A program made the position numbers and the translations under genes. Shown in pieces: positions 1-10,395 of a stretch of DNA of 64,000 bases. Under the pieces are notes generated by a model. The model did no database searches. It was not told the DNA's origin and saw nothing but the letters and a program-made list of their open reading frames with translations. Source of the DNA: Lithospermum erythrorhizon (lineage: Eukaryota > Streptophyta > Magnoliopsida > Boraginales > Boraginaceae); the NCBI GenBank assembly GCA_019722365.1, contig JADFUC010000705.1:44805-108804 (forward strand), read 5' to 3'. The number at the start of each line of letters is the position of its first letter. Position 1 is the first letter of the stretch.

Positions 1-1330
1 ACATTATTTTGCCACATCAGTTATCTCGATTTCATGGCTACAAAAAAGATATCAACACCTCTTGCTCTCTTCATGGCTTCTTCATACGAAGAAGGCTCTA
101 CTCTCAATTAAGAAAGATTCCCATACCATCTATCGAGTTCTAATGAAGTTCTATCCAGCCTCTGGGTGGCAAATAAGTAGCCTCAATGGTTTCGACACAA
201 TTTTCTTCATGGATCAAGTTGAACTTTCTCTATATAAGAGAGCTCATTCTCCCGAGGTAACCGCCAATGCTCTCAAAGTTGACTTATTCACTATTCAACA
301 ACTTCATGCACAATCTTATTTTCACGCTGGTATGTAAGTAATACCTTTGGTTTTTCTCGGTCAACTTAATGAAATAACATTTCTCATATTTGGGTCCAAG
401 TTTATCCGTATCACTGACAAAGGCTTCACTACTCCAAATCTTCATATGACTAACTCGATGGTTCCCAAACCATCTCGCTGGGTCTTAGCCGCTAATTTAG
501 TTGGACATTTATTTAATTTGTACATGATAGTCTCAGAAGCATATCCCCAAACTCCGATCAAGGGCCGGATAAGCCATCATGGATTCAACTCATATCCAAT
601 AATTCGATTTCTCCTTCGGACACACCATTATGTCAGGTGTTCTAGTAGGACCGAAATTGCGATATAATACCAATAATTTCCCTAAGTTTTGCCCAAAATA
701 CATGGGTTAAGTATCTCCGCTTCCCCATCTAATCGAGAACCTTAATCGCTTTATCGAAATGTTCTCCACTTCTTTCTCGAAACTCTTTGAAGTTTTCAAG
801 TTTTATTATTATTCTTGGCAGATATATTTAACCATATCTACCGTAGTCATCGATTTAAAATGATAAAGTATTAGTAACCTTTCTAGCAGAGTATCCATTG
901 GTCCATACACACGTAAGATGCATTTATACCTAATAACTGCTGTCTCTCTCACTGCTCCAAAGTTGAAGCGGTAATTTGGTCATCTTACCTAAAGCAACCA
1001 TGATTCGCATTGATCATATGGTTCAAAAACTGATGATGTCAAAATTCCATTAGTATGCAATTTCTAACGCTTATCACTTACGCGGACCAAGTCTCCGCAA
1101 TGCCATAGATAGGAAGCGATTCAAGTCATTTGGCTCGTTTCGCCTTATTATTTATGTCAGATCTCAACGCTTGTATTTAATACATGTATATCTCATTCTC
1201 GACGAGATTCGCACTTACAACCATATACTATTTCTCGAGTAACACTAATCGAAAGTAATAGCCATCATTGGTCCAGCTTAGAACCGAATGATGTTTCTGG
1301 TCGAAAGGTGCATTAGACATTACTTAGTTA
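1..1330 (-). pseudogene. Ty1/copia pol relic: integrase and GAG-pre-integrase (copy A)
   Basis: Read on the minus strand, 960-1,240 encodes a recognisable GAG-pre-integrase segment: the YLWHC motif, then KLHTNG, then a CES(W/C)LL zinc-type motif. Positions 780-900 encode the integrase core stretch D-D-Y-x-R-Y-G-Y-I-Y-L followed by ENFKEF. Frameshifts and stops are frequent, so no open frame is long. The order on the minus strand is pre-integrase then integrase, and the reverse transcriptase would lie left of the window. The family normally encodes one gag-pol polyprotein that makes and inserts a DNA copy of the element. The element is closely related to the pol region at 50,620-53,350, which is its duplicate. 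Confidence 0.85.
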
Positions 1331-3520
1331 AAGTACTATCTGGTCAGTAAACTTGGAATGAAACTGATTACGCAGAAAGAATAAAGAAGAACTTTGCTCC
1401 ATTTCACCGTAGGTCTATCTCATCTCAGACTACCTTGCTTATATATTTAAAGATCCCTCACATTTTGCAATGCGAGAGCCACATCCTGCAAATAAGCACC
1501 CATGTGTCGAAAGTGAAGTAGATAGTAACCAACATAAATATATATGACTTAAAGGTCATAATACCCATCTCCTCTCGCCATGTATTTATTGTCATTCCAT
1601 GATTCGCTCTACATCATCGTAACGGATGAAGCGGCCATATGCATATCAGATACCTCCAAAGTGGAACAGAGTATATATCGAGTTATTATAGCTTATGTAA
1701 CTTTAAATAGAATATATGTAAAAAAAATAATATAGCTTTAGTTATTCATGTCATAATAAGTAATTCTAAAATCATATAATGTAATTAATACTTTTTGCTT
1801 ACAACCTGAATGCACTAAGTATAATATGGTTACATGACCGAGAATCTAGAATCCGTAGCACGCATATATAGTGACCTCTTTGTCAACGGGCCTAAGTCCG
1901 ACCAATTAGAAATCACCATTTAAGTAACTAAGTTCACTTTTAAGTAGCCGGTCGATGTTTATAGCCCAAGTCTCACCACTGGGAATCGTATTAAACACCC
2001 CATCGAAAGAAGTCTTAAGTACGATACGCCTACTAATCCGTAGGTCCACACATAAATAAGATCCAATCCAAGTTTAGAGTTGGTATGACAATACTACTTA
2101 TTCTATGGTCTCAACTACAATAACGGTAGCTTAAATACCAAAAGCATTATCGTAGTCCAAAAAATAAGCGCTATAGCTTATCAAATCGTTAGTGCGTACG
2201 CTCAAAACATATCAATTAATAAAGACTCTGATATGAACTATAAAAATCTAGACTAGTTCTAAACTACTCCCTAGCTCCACGATGATCTCAGATTATCTGG
2301 CCTGGCTCCTCGGTCTCTGGGTAAGTTTCAATTAATTATATTTACATTAAATAATAATAAATTAAAAATCTCTTTACTCATTCATCTTAAAGTAAAGATT
2401 AATCAGCCGTGTTTTCATAAAATACATCTAAGCCCTATCACTTGTTCTCTTTCTTATTCATTATCGACCACGTGAATTTATTTCTAATTATCTAATAAAT
2501 TTAAACTAAGACATATCATAAATAATGGAAAAGAAAAATATTTAAAGGCATAATATACGATCTAAATAAATTTATATCAGATATTCATCAAATGAAGTAT
2601 ATATAATTTAATTGCACAAGTGTAAAATAGTCACTTGCACTATTTTAAGTATTTTAATAATTAATATTAAATAATAAGTATTTCTGAAAATACTAGTTAT
2701 TTAATTTACACTTTTAATAAGATTTAATTTCAGATTATATGTTATTAAGAAACTCCAATTATCAAATAATAATGGATTTATAATTTAATTAAATCAATTT
2801 GAACTATTAAATCTAATCAAATTAGAATTAATTAATTAATAGTCTTTATTTTAATTGAATATCAAATATCAAAAATTAATTTCTAATCAAATTAAAATTA
2901 TTAAAAGTAGTTAAATTAAATTAATTAAACTAATTTCCAACTTGAAATTGATTTAACATACTTTTCATTAATATCAAATCATTAATTGGGAAAGCAAAAA
3001 TGTAATTTAAAACAATTTAAAACCCAAGGCCAAGCCAAACAGCCCAAATGCAAGGCCCAACAGCGAGTTTAAAAGCATTAGATCAGCCAGCCGAACGGCC
3101 CAAATTCAAATTACCAAATGTAGAGCATCGATTTCCACACTACACGACAACATGATGTCACCGGGCCGACGGGTAAATGATTTACACGGCATGCTGGGTC
3201 GACGCGGTCACCACGCCATCGCAATCCAGTACGCCGACGCTGGGGTTACCACGCCATCGCATTGGTAGCCAACTCGCAATCCACGGTCGCCGACGCTGCA
3301 ATAATCGTTGCTTGATCGGGCGTGAGGGTCGACGCCATCCGCTGCTAGTTTCACGCTAGCCTGCACAGATTCTTTTCTCGAAACTATCGGGCCAGAACGA
3401 CAGAAAAACTAAAGAGATAATTTTTGCCTGCACCATAAAAATTCGAAAAACGCTTCGATTCCAACTACAATGATTATTTTAGAAGACGCATTAACAATTA
3501 ATCAACTTAATTATTTATTT
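1331..3520 (-). other. Interior of the copia element: gag remnant and leader, no readable gene
   Basis: No readable protein was found here. The stretch belongs with the minus-strand copia element: it is collinear with 53,350-55,579 in copy B and lies between the pol relic and the LTR. Positions 2,330-3,000 are extremely AT-rich. Positions 3,020-3,360 form a GC-rich island holding two diverged copies of a roughly 30-bp module built around ACCACGCCATCGCA. The duplicate in copy B (55,130-55,400) is also GC-rich. A similar GC-rich island occurs at the matching place in the second full element (45,050-45,190), so it looks like a family trait of the untranslated leader. Confidence 0.6.
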
Positions 3521-3529
3521 AACATACTT

Positions 3530-4491
3530 CTACAATTTGAATTAAAAATTATCTAATTTCAAACATATAAAATTCGCATTCAAAAATTACATAAACTCCG
3601 ATTTCCTCATGCATTTACTCATGTAATTACAATTGTAGCCTAGCTTACGATAAATTACCGCTGATTTTTACGGATTAAAATAATTATGGGACATAAATCG
3701 AAACCAGTGATTCTACTAATAATATAAAATAATAATATATGAGTGTGTACCTTTCATCATGGATCATGCAACGGAATATATCTCAGAGACTCGAACAATC
3801 AAGCGTACATCATTCTAAGAGTACCACACCAACGTAAGAACCACTCCCCTCCGTACCACTAGAGCTCTTTAAAATATTTAATCTATTTATGTTAAAATCC
3901 ATATGATTTTAACCACCTACTAGTTGACTATGAGGAGGGGGGGGGAGAGAATTCTCAACTTCAAAAGTTAAAAGAATTGGTGCAAGTGATTTCATCAACT
4001 TAAGCCCCTTTATATAGGCACTCCAAGCCCTAATTTTATTCCTCAATAAACTCTTTCCACCTTTTATGAAAACAATATTCTAGAAATCTTCTAAAAAGAA
4101 GATTTTAGAACTCCGCTCTACCTCGATTCACTCATTCCTCATGGGGCGAGATTAAAATGAATCTTGGCCCCACCTTTTCCATACAATTTCATTTTAAACC
4201 CCTGCTATAATCGTGAATAAAGTTCATTTTAGTTATTACAAGGACATCTTAGGCTCGATCGAAATTAGCAATATATTAATTTATATTTAACCGAATATCA
4301 TATTAATATATAGATTATGATTTTATTAATTTCCATCATAACCCCTAATATCATCGAGTTACCTAATATATTAATTGTCCAACAATTAACATATATCTGA
4401 ACTTATTATTATTTAAATGTAATAATCGATTGTACAATCTAATTGTTCAGCGGGCATATATTTATGACATAACATTCTCATATTTCCAACA
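3530..4491 (-). repeat. Ty1/copia long terminal repeat with TATA box
   Basis: On the minus strand the repeat opens at 4,491 with TGTTGGAAATATGAG, the usual start of this type of plant copia LTR. A TATA box (CTATATAAAGG on the minus strand) lies at about 4,009-4,019, some 475 bp into the repeat, which fits the U3 promoter position. A G9 run (C9 on the minus strand) lies downstream near 3,935. The lower boundary is not fixed; I place it near 3,530 because the sequence collinear with copy B breaks there. Copy B lacks the repeat altogether. Confidence 0.65.
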
Positions 4492-6664
4492 AGGCGATAT
4501 CATTTTCTGAGAGGTGTAAGAGGGATTGCTAAACAAAGTTTGCAATGGGCAGATAACCCCAAAATGGACATTGCCATTTAAGGAAATCTCCAGTAGAGCA
4601 AGTTTCAAAGATTGTCCTAACTTGCTAAACATTCAGAGTCACGGGCTTCCAATGGCCGGGCAACCGAGGAAAGAGTCACATATGCATCCGACGCATTCTC
4701 GCACATCGGTTCACTATCTCGAGCAATACCTTCGTACCGTTAGTACATCCGGTGCATATTTTCCGAGCATCTCCGATATTTGAAAGTTTTCTCATATCTA
4801 AGTGAGGATTCAAGTCGCGTGGCATTTTGTGTAGTACCTTGAATCGCTTTGAAAACTATTTTTGGGTGTCAATTGGGATTTGATCGGGGTTGCAACCTCC
4901 TACTCCAAGTCCCAAGAGGTTCGTGACTCGAGTTAATTGCCTGGGACACGGACCAAGTCCCGATAGAAGCAATTTATTGTTTGAAATGCAGCCTATCGAT
5001 GAGCTCCAGACTTGGTCGTGAGATGGACCAAGTCTCGATACAAGTCCCACGCAAAAATCGATACGCTTAGGTTTTTTTTAGTATAAATCCTTTCTACATT
5101 TTAATCATTGTAACCTAGACAATCGGGATATAGAGAAGTATATACTTTTACAGATTATATAATGGGGCTTTTAGTCATAACTATATTCATCTGAGAGCAT
5201 AATCGTCAAATATGTACCGTGGTTCTTTCTATTATAGTTAACCCGTTTGGTGCCTCCGTCTCATGGATTACCCCAACACATCGTTAATATACCACGTTAA
5301 ATCTCTTGTGTTATTTACTTTCTTCTATAACTTGCGTAATTCTTCGTGATCCTGCATTCACATCTCTTATATACCAAATTTGATATATACTCTTCTGAAT
5401 AATCTGATTTTCAGTTGGAAGTGATTTTAGTCAAGCTTAGAACGAAGTTACGAGTATTTTAATAAGAGTACAAATGTACACATTTATATGATTGTTGAAT
5501 TGAGTTCTGCAAACTCAATATAGATTTGTTTGAATGTTCAGTTTTTATATAAGGGTAAATTCACGCTTGAAAGATTATTTATTTTATGAATATATCACGG
5601 TACATCACTATTTTTGAGAAATAGATTATCAAAATATAGTTGATATATAATACGTAATTATAAATTAACTTTAAATATGAGTTAAAATAACTTTCAAATA
5701 TATTTCGAAAATAACAAACAACTCATAAAACAATATTGTTATTTATCTAGACCACTCAACCTTCAACTACTAACATCTCTCACACTATCCACTACAAAGC
5801 ACTATCAATATTTTGATTTCACTATTCTTGATAATTTTGATCGTCAAAATTCATCCTCTATTTATAGACCTACAATACTTGATCATCAAGCATTTAAACG
5901 ACTTAACTAAGAAAAATCACCAACAAGTTTCTGTCAAGTATCCTTTGGTCTTCTTGACCACCACAAATCTGTCTCTGTCACCAAGTAATTTTATTTTCAT
6001 TTATTATCCATTACAAAATTTGATTATACAATAAACCCAAAATATTAAAAAAGTAGACAATGATATTTAGCAAGACTAAATTTCGTATAGGCACCTCAAC
6101 TATTTGAAAGATTTCAAATAGACATATAAACATTACAACCTTTCAAATAGACACATGGGTGGTCTCTTTTGGCATCCGGCAGCAGAAAATGGTGCCAGAA
6201 GCACAAGCATTTATTAACGATGTAGTTCGAGTGTTTTAATTTATTGACCGGTCCAACTAATTCTTTATTATTTAAAAATTGAACTCAATAGTGTACTATT
6301 ATATATAAAATTCGAATCGGGTTCTTGGCTTTACTGTTAAAGCGAAGCCTGTGCCAAAAAAAAAAAATTTTTTTTTAGTTCAAGTGTCGTTAGACCACGT
6401 AGGATTTGAAAAGTTTAAATAAGCTTTAGGGCTCACTATTTCTAAAATATTTCATAATTCGTGTCTATATGAAATTTTTGAAGTGATAAGTATAAAATGT
6501 ACACTAATAAAATAAATTATTGATTTCATAGAAAAGACACACGGACGGGTCAAAATAAAATATTATGAAATTAGAAGGTTTATCAAAATTAAGGATTAAT
6601 CATAACTCTTTAATAATAAAAGATTATTGTGACCCGTAACCTGTTTGATCCCATAAATTTGGAA
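4492..6664. other. Intergenic, no gene seen
   Basis: Positions 4,800-5,060 hold several diverged copies of a short motif around CCAAGTCCCG, also present in copy B (55,900-56,060) as GGGACTTG-type words on the other strand. Positions 5,400-6,660 are AT-rich and among the best conserved parts of the duplication. No protein similarity was recognised. Short open frames here are not supported by the copy B sequence. Confidence 0.5.
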
Positions 6665-7675
6665 GAATAACATGGTCAATGAAAATGTTTGCTAAAATAA
6701 CATCCTTTTTTTTTGTAAAACAACTCATCCCCCTGATAATACTAAATTGCCCCTTTTTTCTTCCTCCTCCTTATCATCAACTTTTTTTTCTTCTCAAAAC
6801 AATATCCTCCCACTACCACCTACCCACCATAATCCGCAACCACCACCACCCACCATCATCAACTACCACCATCTCAATTCCCCAATTTCTCCACCTTCCT
6901 CGAAACTAAACTACCCCTCTCCCGTTTTCTCCCTCCCTCCCTCCCTAAACTCCGCCCACCCTCTCCCCAAAACTCCACCACCTCCTCCCCATAAACCCTA
7001 GATCCGCCTCCCAATCCCCCATGTCCCTAACTGACACCCCTCCCGTAGTAAAAACCCTAAATCGCCACCATTCCCCCTAAAAACCACCACCTACTCCACC
7101 CTCTCCCCCTGAAACCTAACCACGGCGGCCCACTATCACCCTACGGAAAAAGAAGTACTTTTTCTGTTTAATTTAGTAAAATTTGGCTTTTTTTTCGCTG
7201 ATTTACGGTGTTTAAAAATATTAATTAATATACACCAAAATCGTCAGACATCAATATGACTATTATTATACCGGGCATTAGTGTTTAGTAGTGTATATTG
7301 GTGTGTTTTGGAAAGGTCAGTTTTGGTAGCTGATGAAGCGCGGTAGGACGCTGGTCATCAAAGTGCCACGGCAGCGGGTTTTTTGGGGGTGTGGAGGTCG
7401 GCCGCTGATGGCGCGGAGGTTATTTCTCAGCGGCGCAGCTGGCCTGCTTAGTTTGGGGTAAAAGGGCCGCTCTTTAGAGATCATGGGTACGGTTGTTTTG
7501 TCGGCTGGGCAGCTGGGCTCGACAGTGAGTGGCTAATTTCGGTGGGCGGTTCGATTAACGGCGAAAAGGATTTTTAAAATAAGGGTACCCAGTATTTATG
7601 GTAAGACAGTGGTTATTTTAGCAATAAAAAAAGTGGTGTTATTTTGGCCCGCATCTTGTAACTATTTTTGTTCCA
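6665..7675. mobile_element. Fold-back (inverted-repeat) element, Mutator-like candidate (copy A)
   Basis: The two ends are inverted copies. The left end carries a GCTAAAATAACAT word followed by a T run, and the right end, read on the minus strand, carries CCAAAATAACACCAC followed by a T run. The left arm is strongly C/T-rich and the right arm G-rich, as expected if the arms pair over several hundred bases. Near the centre, ATACACCAA (about 7,230) and TTGGTGTGTTTTGG (about 7,300) are also inverted. There is no coding capacity; proline-rich frames in the left arm come from base composition. The same structure occurs at 57,735-58,760. I could not settle a target-site duplication, so the superfamily is uncertain. 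Confidence 0.65.
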
Positions 7676-7682
7676 TTACATT

Positions 7683-7988
7683 TGTTATAACGAATGCTAT
7701 CTGATGAGAATTAAAAAGTACGTAAAAATCATGGACGATTTATGTGGTATCCCCAATCTACGTATTAGGATAATACACTTTGGCAGTTTCACCAAAATTT
7801 CACTATGAATGGGGAAGAAACAGATTACAACATTTTAATCGAATAGTCAAGTAATGCTACCAAGAGTCTTACAAACCTCAAGCTATTTGGTGAAATAACC
7901 TATACATAAGCCATAAGAGAGCAAAGCCAAAGGCTACATTGAAATAAAATTTCAAGTCCTTCACGGGTATATTCAGCCACTTTCAACA
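7683..7988 (-). repeat. 3' LTR of the short copia element (copy A)
   Basis: The repeat is 306 bp, begins TGTTATAACG and ends TTCAACA on the plus strand, so it has the TG...CA ends of an LTR. The segment from GAAATAAAATTTCAAGTC to the end is the best-conserved part compared with the partner LTR at 9,873-10,184. The adjacent polypurine tract at 7,989-8,000 identifies it as the 3' LTR of a minus-strand element. Confidence 0.85.
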
Positions 7989-9104
7989 AATCTCCACCTT
8001 GACTCAATCCTCCTGCATTACGTAAAAATCGAAAAACATCCTCGTGTTGGCACCCGATGCACCAAGACTGATGCTAGACAAAGGAAACCTGACAAGTACT
8101 CAAATGCCACAAGGTACTCATAATGCACCAGAATGTACCTTTATACCCGATGCAGACATGTCTCCGCATGAACACCCAAAAGAGATAGACAATGCTAAGT
8201 TGCACCTCCACTTATATTTCCCTACCACCGGCAAAGAAATTCATGATGCATGTGTCCAAACGACACCCGTAAGGTGCATAATGCCCAAACATTTCACCAG
8301 GCTCCCTCGCTAATCGGCAAAAGAATAAACCAATGAAAGCCCAAATGCTGCTGAACCTTTGCTCAAGTGAACTCTCTCATCAAGCTATGTCGATGTCCCG
8401 GCTAATCGTATCTACACCATACGAGACAAAAAACGTGGAACCAAGTGAGCAAAGCACGCCCGCCTTCTATCCAATCTTGAGTGAACAGACATCCAATGCA
8501 TCACCCTCCCCATCTATGCCCAAGCAACAAATGACCATGAGAATCAGCCACCACGCAACCAACAACAATTGCCAACTCATCCTCATACTGCATTTCACAT
8601 ATTATGTGCCTCAACAGAATCCCCTCTAAAGATATCCTCGAGCTACTCCAGATGTTCCATGAAACCCCTGAAGCTGTTCAAGAGACCGCTAAAAGTGAAC
8701 GAAGGCCTCCGACTCACTCATCACCTAATTTCGCCTGCTTCCAACATCACACAAAGCTTAATGAAAATACAAAATGCCATACCTAATATCCAATACAAAA
8801 ATTTCACGCCTACAATTCATAATTTAAATATATCCAAACCTATAAATAGACAACAACACTCCAGCCTTCTTCTTAGAACCGAAACTCATCTTGTCCAAAA
8901 TGACTCCAAAGATAAATGTATCTTTCAATATTGCAGCATTCAACCTCGCTCAATGTACAACCTCCACCATCATGTGTCCTACCCTATCCCCAGTCAATCC
9001 CAACCATCTCTCAGGACCCTAAAAACACTAAGCCACGAAACAACCAATTAATCTACTCATGTCAAAGATCACTCCTTCTTGGACACACGGCACTGCCTCG
9101 AGAT

Positions 9105-9780
9105 TCAAATACCACACACACGGTGGTCGGCCGCTGCGGACTCTCGCAGAATCAAAGCCATGTCCTCTTCGAAATGCATACCACCGTCGGCAATGGCGGC
9201 GGTACCACTCGAGGCTCCTCTCTGCTGTTCATTCCTCAACTTGGGACAATCACGTTTCCAATGTCCCAGATCTCTATAGAAATTGCACCTATCAGTTTTC
9301 CTCGAACTCCGAATCTCTTCCCGCCGGAGAACCCTAGGAACCACTACACTGACACGCAACCTCACATGAAGCATCTCACCTCCAGAGATCGTTAATCTTT
9401 TACCATTCATTCATGACTCTTAAAGTTCTCATATATATGTGCAAAAGAGTTAACAAAATCAAAGCTAGATCCCTCATCCTCAAATCTTAGTTAGGTGATT
9501 TTAAGCATGTACCTCGCATTCTTAGCTCAAATAGACGTTTGTTTCAACAACAACTTATCGGCCATGCCTTCATCATACGACTCTCGCTTGAGCCATTGCC
9601 CTTTTACAAAGATCCTCCTCCAAACCTCTTTTATAACCTCATCATCGAAAAGAGAGAATCAACGCCGAGCTGCTGCCTTCTCTCCCTCTGCACGAAATAC
9701 AAGCGATCTGCAACGGTGCTGTGGATTTCTCACGAGGAGCCCAGCCCTCTGCTCAGCAACGCCTCACTTTGATTTTTTGC
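9105..9780 (-). pseudogene. Copia gag remnant with zinc knuckle
   Basis: Gag is the capsid-like protein that packages the RNA of the element. On the minus strand, 9,540-9,780 encodes gag core pieces including the words MADKLLLKQ and RYMLKIT, separated by shifts. Downstream, at about 9,240-9,300, lies CNFYRDLGHWKRDCPK, a CCHC zinc knuckle in which the second cysteine is replaced by tyrosine. The matching position in copy B retains only the RKRDCPK half. The start codon cannot be fixed because of the frameshifts. Protein-level similarity is to the gag of plant Ty1/copia elements. The missing cysteine and breaks suggest it is inactive, unless they are sequence errors. Confidence 0.75.
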
Positions 9781-9860
9781 TTGAGACGTAAGCTATTTCT
9801 CCAAATAACCTCCCAATTTAATACCTTCACCACTCATCTTCTTCACGCATCCTGAGCCCA

Positions 9861-9873
9861 AGTTCTCATACCA
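9861..9873 (-). other. Primer-binding site, tRNA-iMet type
   Basis: On the plus strand TCTCATACCA directly precedes the upper LTR, so the minus strand reads TGGTATGAGA just after the 5' LTR. This is close to the TGGTATCAGAGC used by most plant copia elements. The copy B version (60,961-60,974) is more diverged. Confidence 0.7.
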
Positions 9874-10184
9874 CATATAACTCGACGCGATCTGTATTTA
9901 AATTATGTAAAGTACATAAATGAAAAGATAAATTTGACGGTATCCCTAACGTACGTGTTACTCAATCCACCTTATAAGTTTTAAATTTCACTATAAATTC
10001 GAAGTTAAACAGATTACAAAATTCGACTGAATAATACGTAACGCCATTGTATCTTTACAAATCTCACGTTATTTGAAGTATTACTTAAATAATCCCATAT
10101 ACATAAAGTTCATATATAAAGTGCCAAGAGATTGAAATAAAATTTCAAGTCGTTCGATGTGATATATTCAAGCCACCTTCAACA
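9873..10184 (-). repeat. 5' LTR of the short copia element (copy A)
   Basis: The repeat is 312 bp and collinear with 7,683-7,988. Its lower end is diverged (ACATATAAC instead of TGTTATAAC) and its upper end is CA followed by the target duplication ACATT. It is flanked below by the primer-binding site, which makes it the 5' LTR of the minus-strand element. Confidence 0.82.
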
Positions 10185-10395
10185 ACATTTGTTTGACTAG
10201 TATGGTTTGCATTTTCCAAGATGTGGTTAATATCCAAGTGTACGTAGAGCAGTAGAGGCCCTTCACTAATTGATAAGGTGAAAAGGATCACAACATTTGT
10301 TTGACTAGTATGGTTTGCATTTTCAAGATGTGTTAATATGCAAGTAAGTGTACGTAGAGCAATTAGAGGCCCTTCACTAATTGATAAGAAGGACT
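10185..10395. repeat. Two-copy tandem repeat, about 108 bp
   Basis: The segment from ACATTTGTTTGACTAG to TTCACTAATTGATAA occurs twice, beginning at about 10,183 and 10,291, with small differences. The same doubled block is present in copy B (61,291-61,500). It lies directly beside the copia insertion. On the minus strand, downstream at 10,400-10,480, a short stretch could be an old exon (words such as VGESIGGIGAAF), but I cannot assign a family. Confidence 0.8.

Larger units (their letters stand above)
7683..10184 (-). mobile_element. Short Ty1/copia element with two LTRs and gag only (copy A)
   Basis: Two similar repeats, 7,683-7,988 and 9,873-10,184, flank about 1.9 kb. The element is coded on the minus strand. 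A polypurine tract (AAGGTGGAGATT on the minus strand) abuts the lower LTR, and a tRNA-iMet-type primer site abuts the upper LTR. The flanks are a perfect 5-bp direct repeat, ACATT, at 7,678-7,682 and 10,185-10,189, which is the usual target duplication for this superfamily. The interior encodes a decayed gag but no readable integrase or reverse transcriptase, so it is a deletion derivative that would have needed proteins from another element. The same element at the same place in copy B shows that it inserted before the duplication. Confidence 0.88.

Noticed and set aside
6679..7001. Proline- and histidine-rich open frames
   Set aside because: They arise from the C-rich arm of the fold-back element and are lost in copy B.
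6990..7070. AAACCCTA words resembling plant telomere repeat
   Set aside because: Only isolated copies occur, without tandem arrangement, inside C-rich sequence.
8825..8850. CTATAAATAG as a plus-strand promoter
   Set aside because: It is conserved in copy B, but it lies inside a minus-strand element with no plus-strand gene downstream. Kept only as a note.
8044..9051. Plus-strand open frames between the LTRs of the short copia element
   Set aside because: Gag in this element is on the minus strand and these frames are not kept in copy B.
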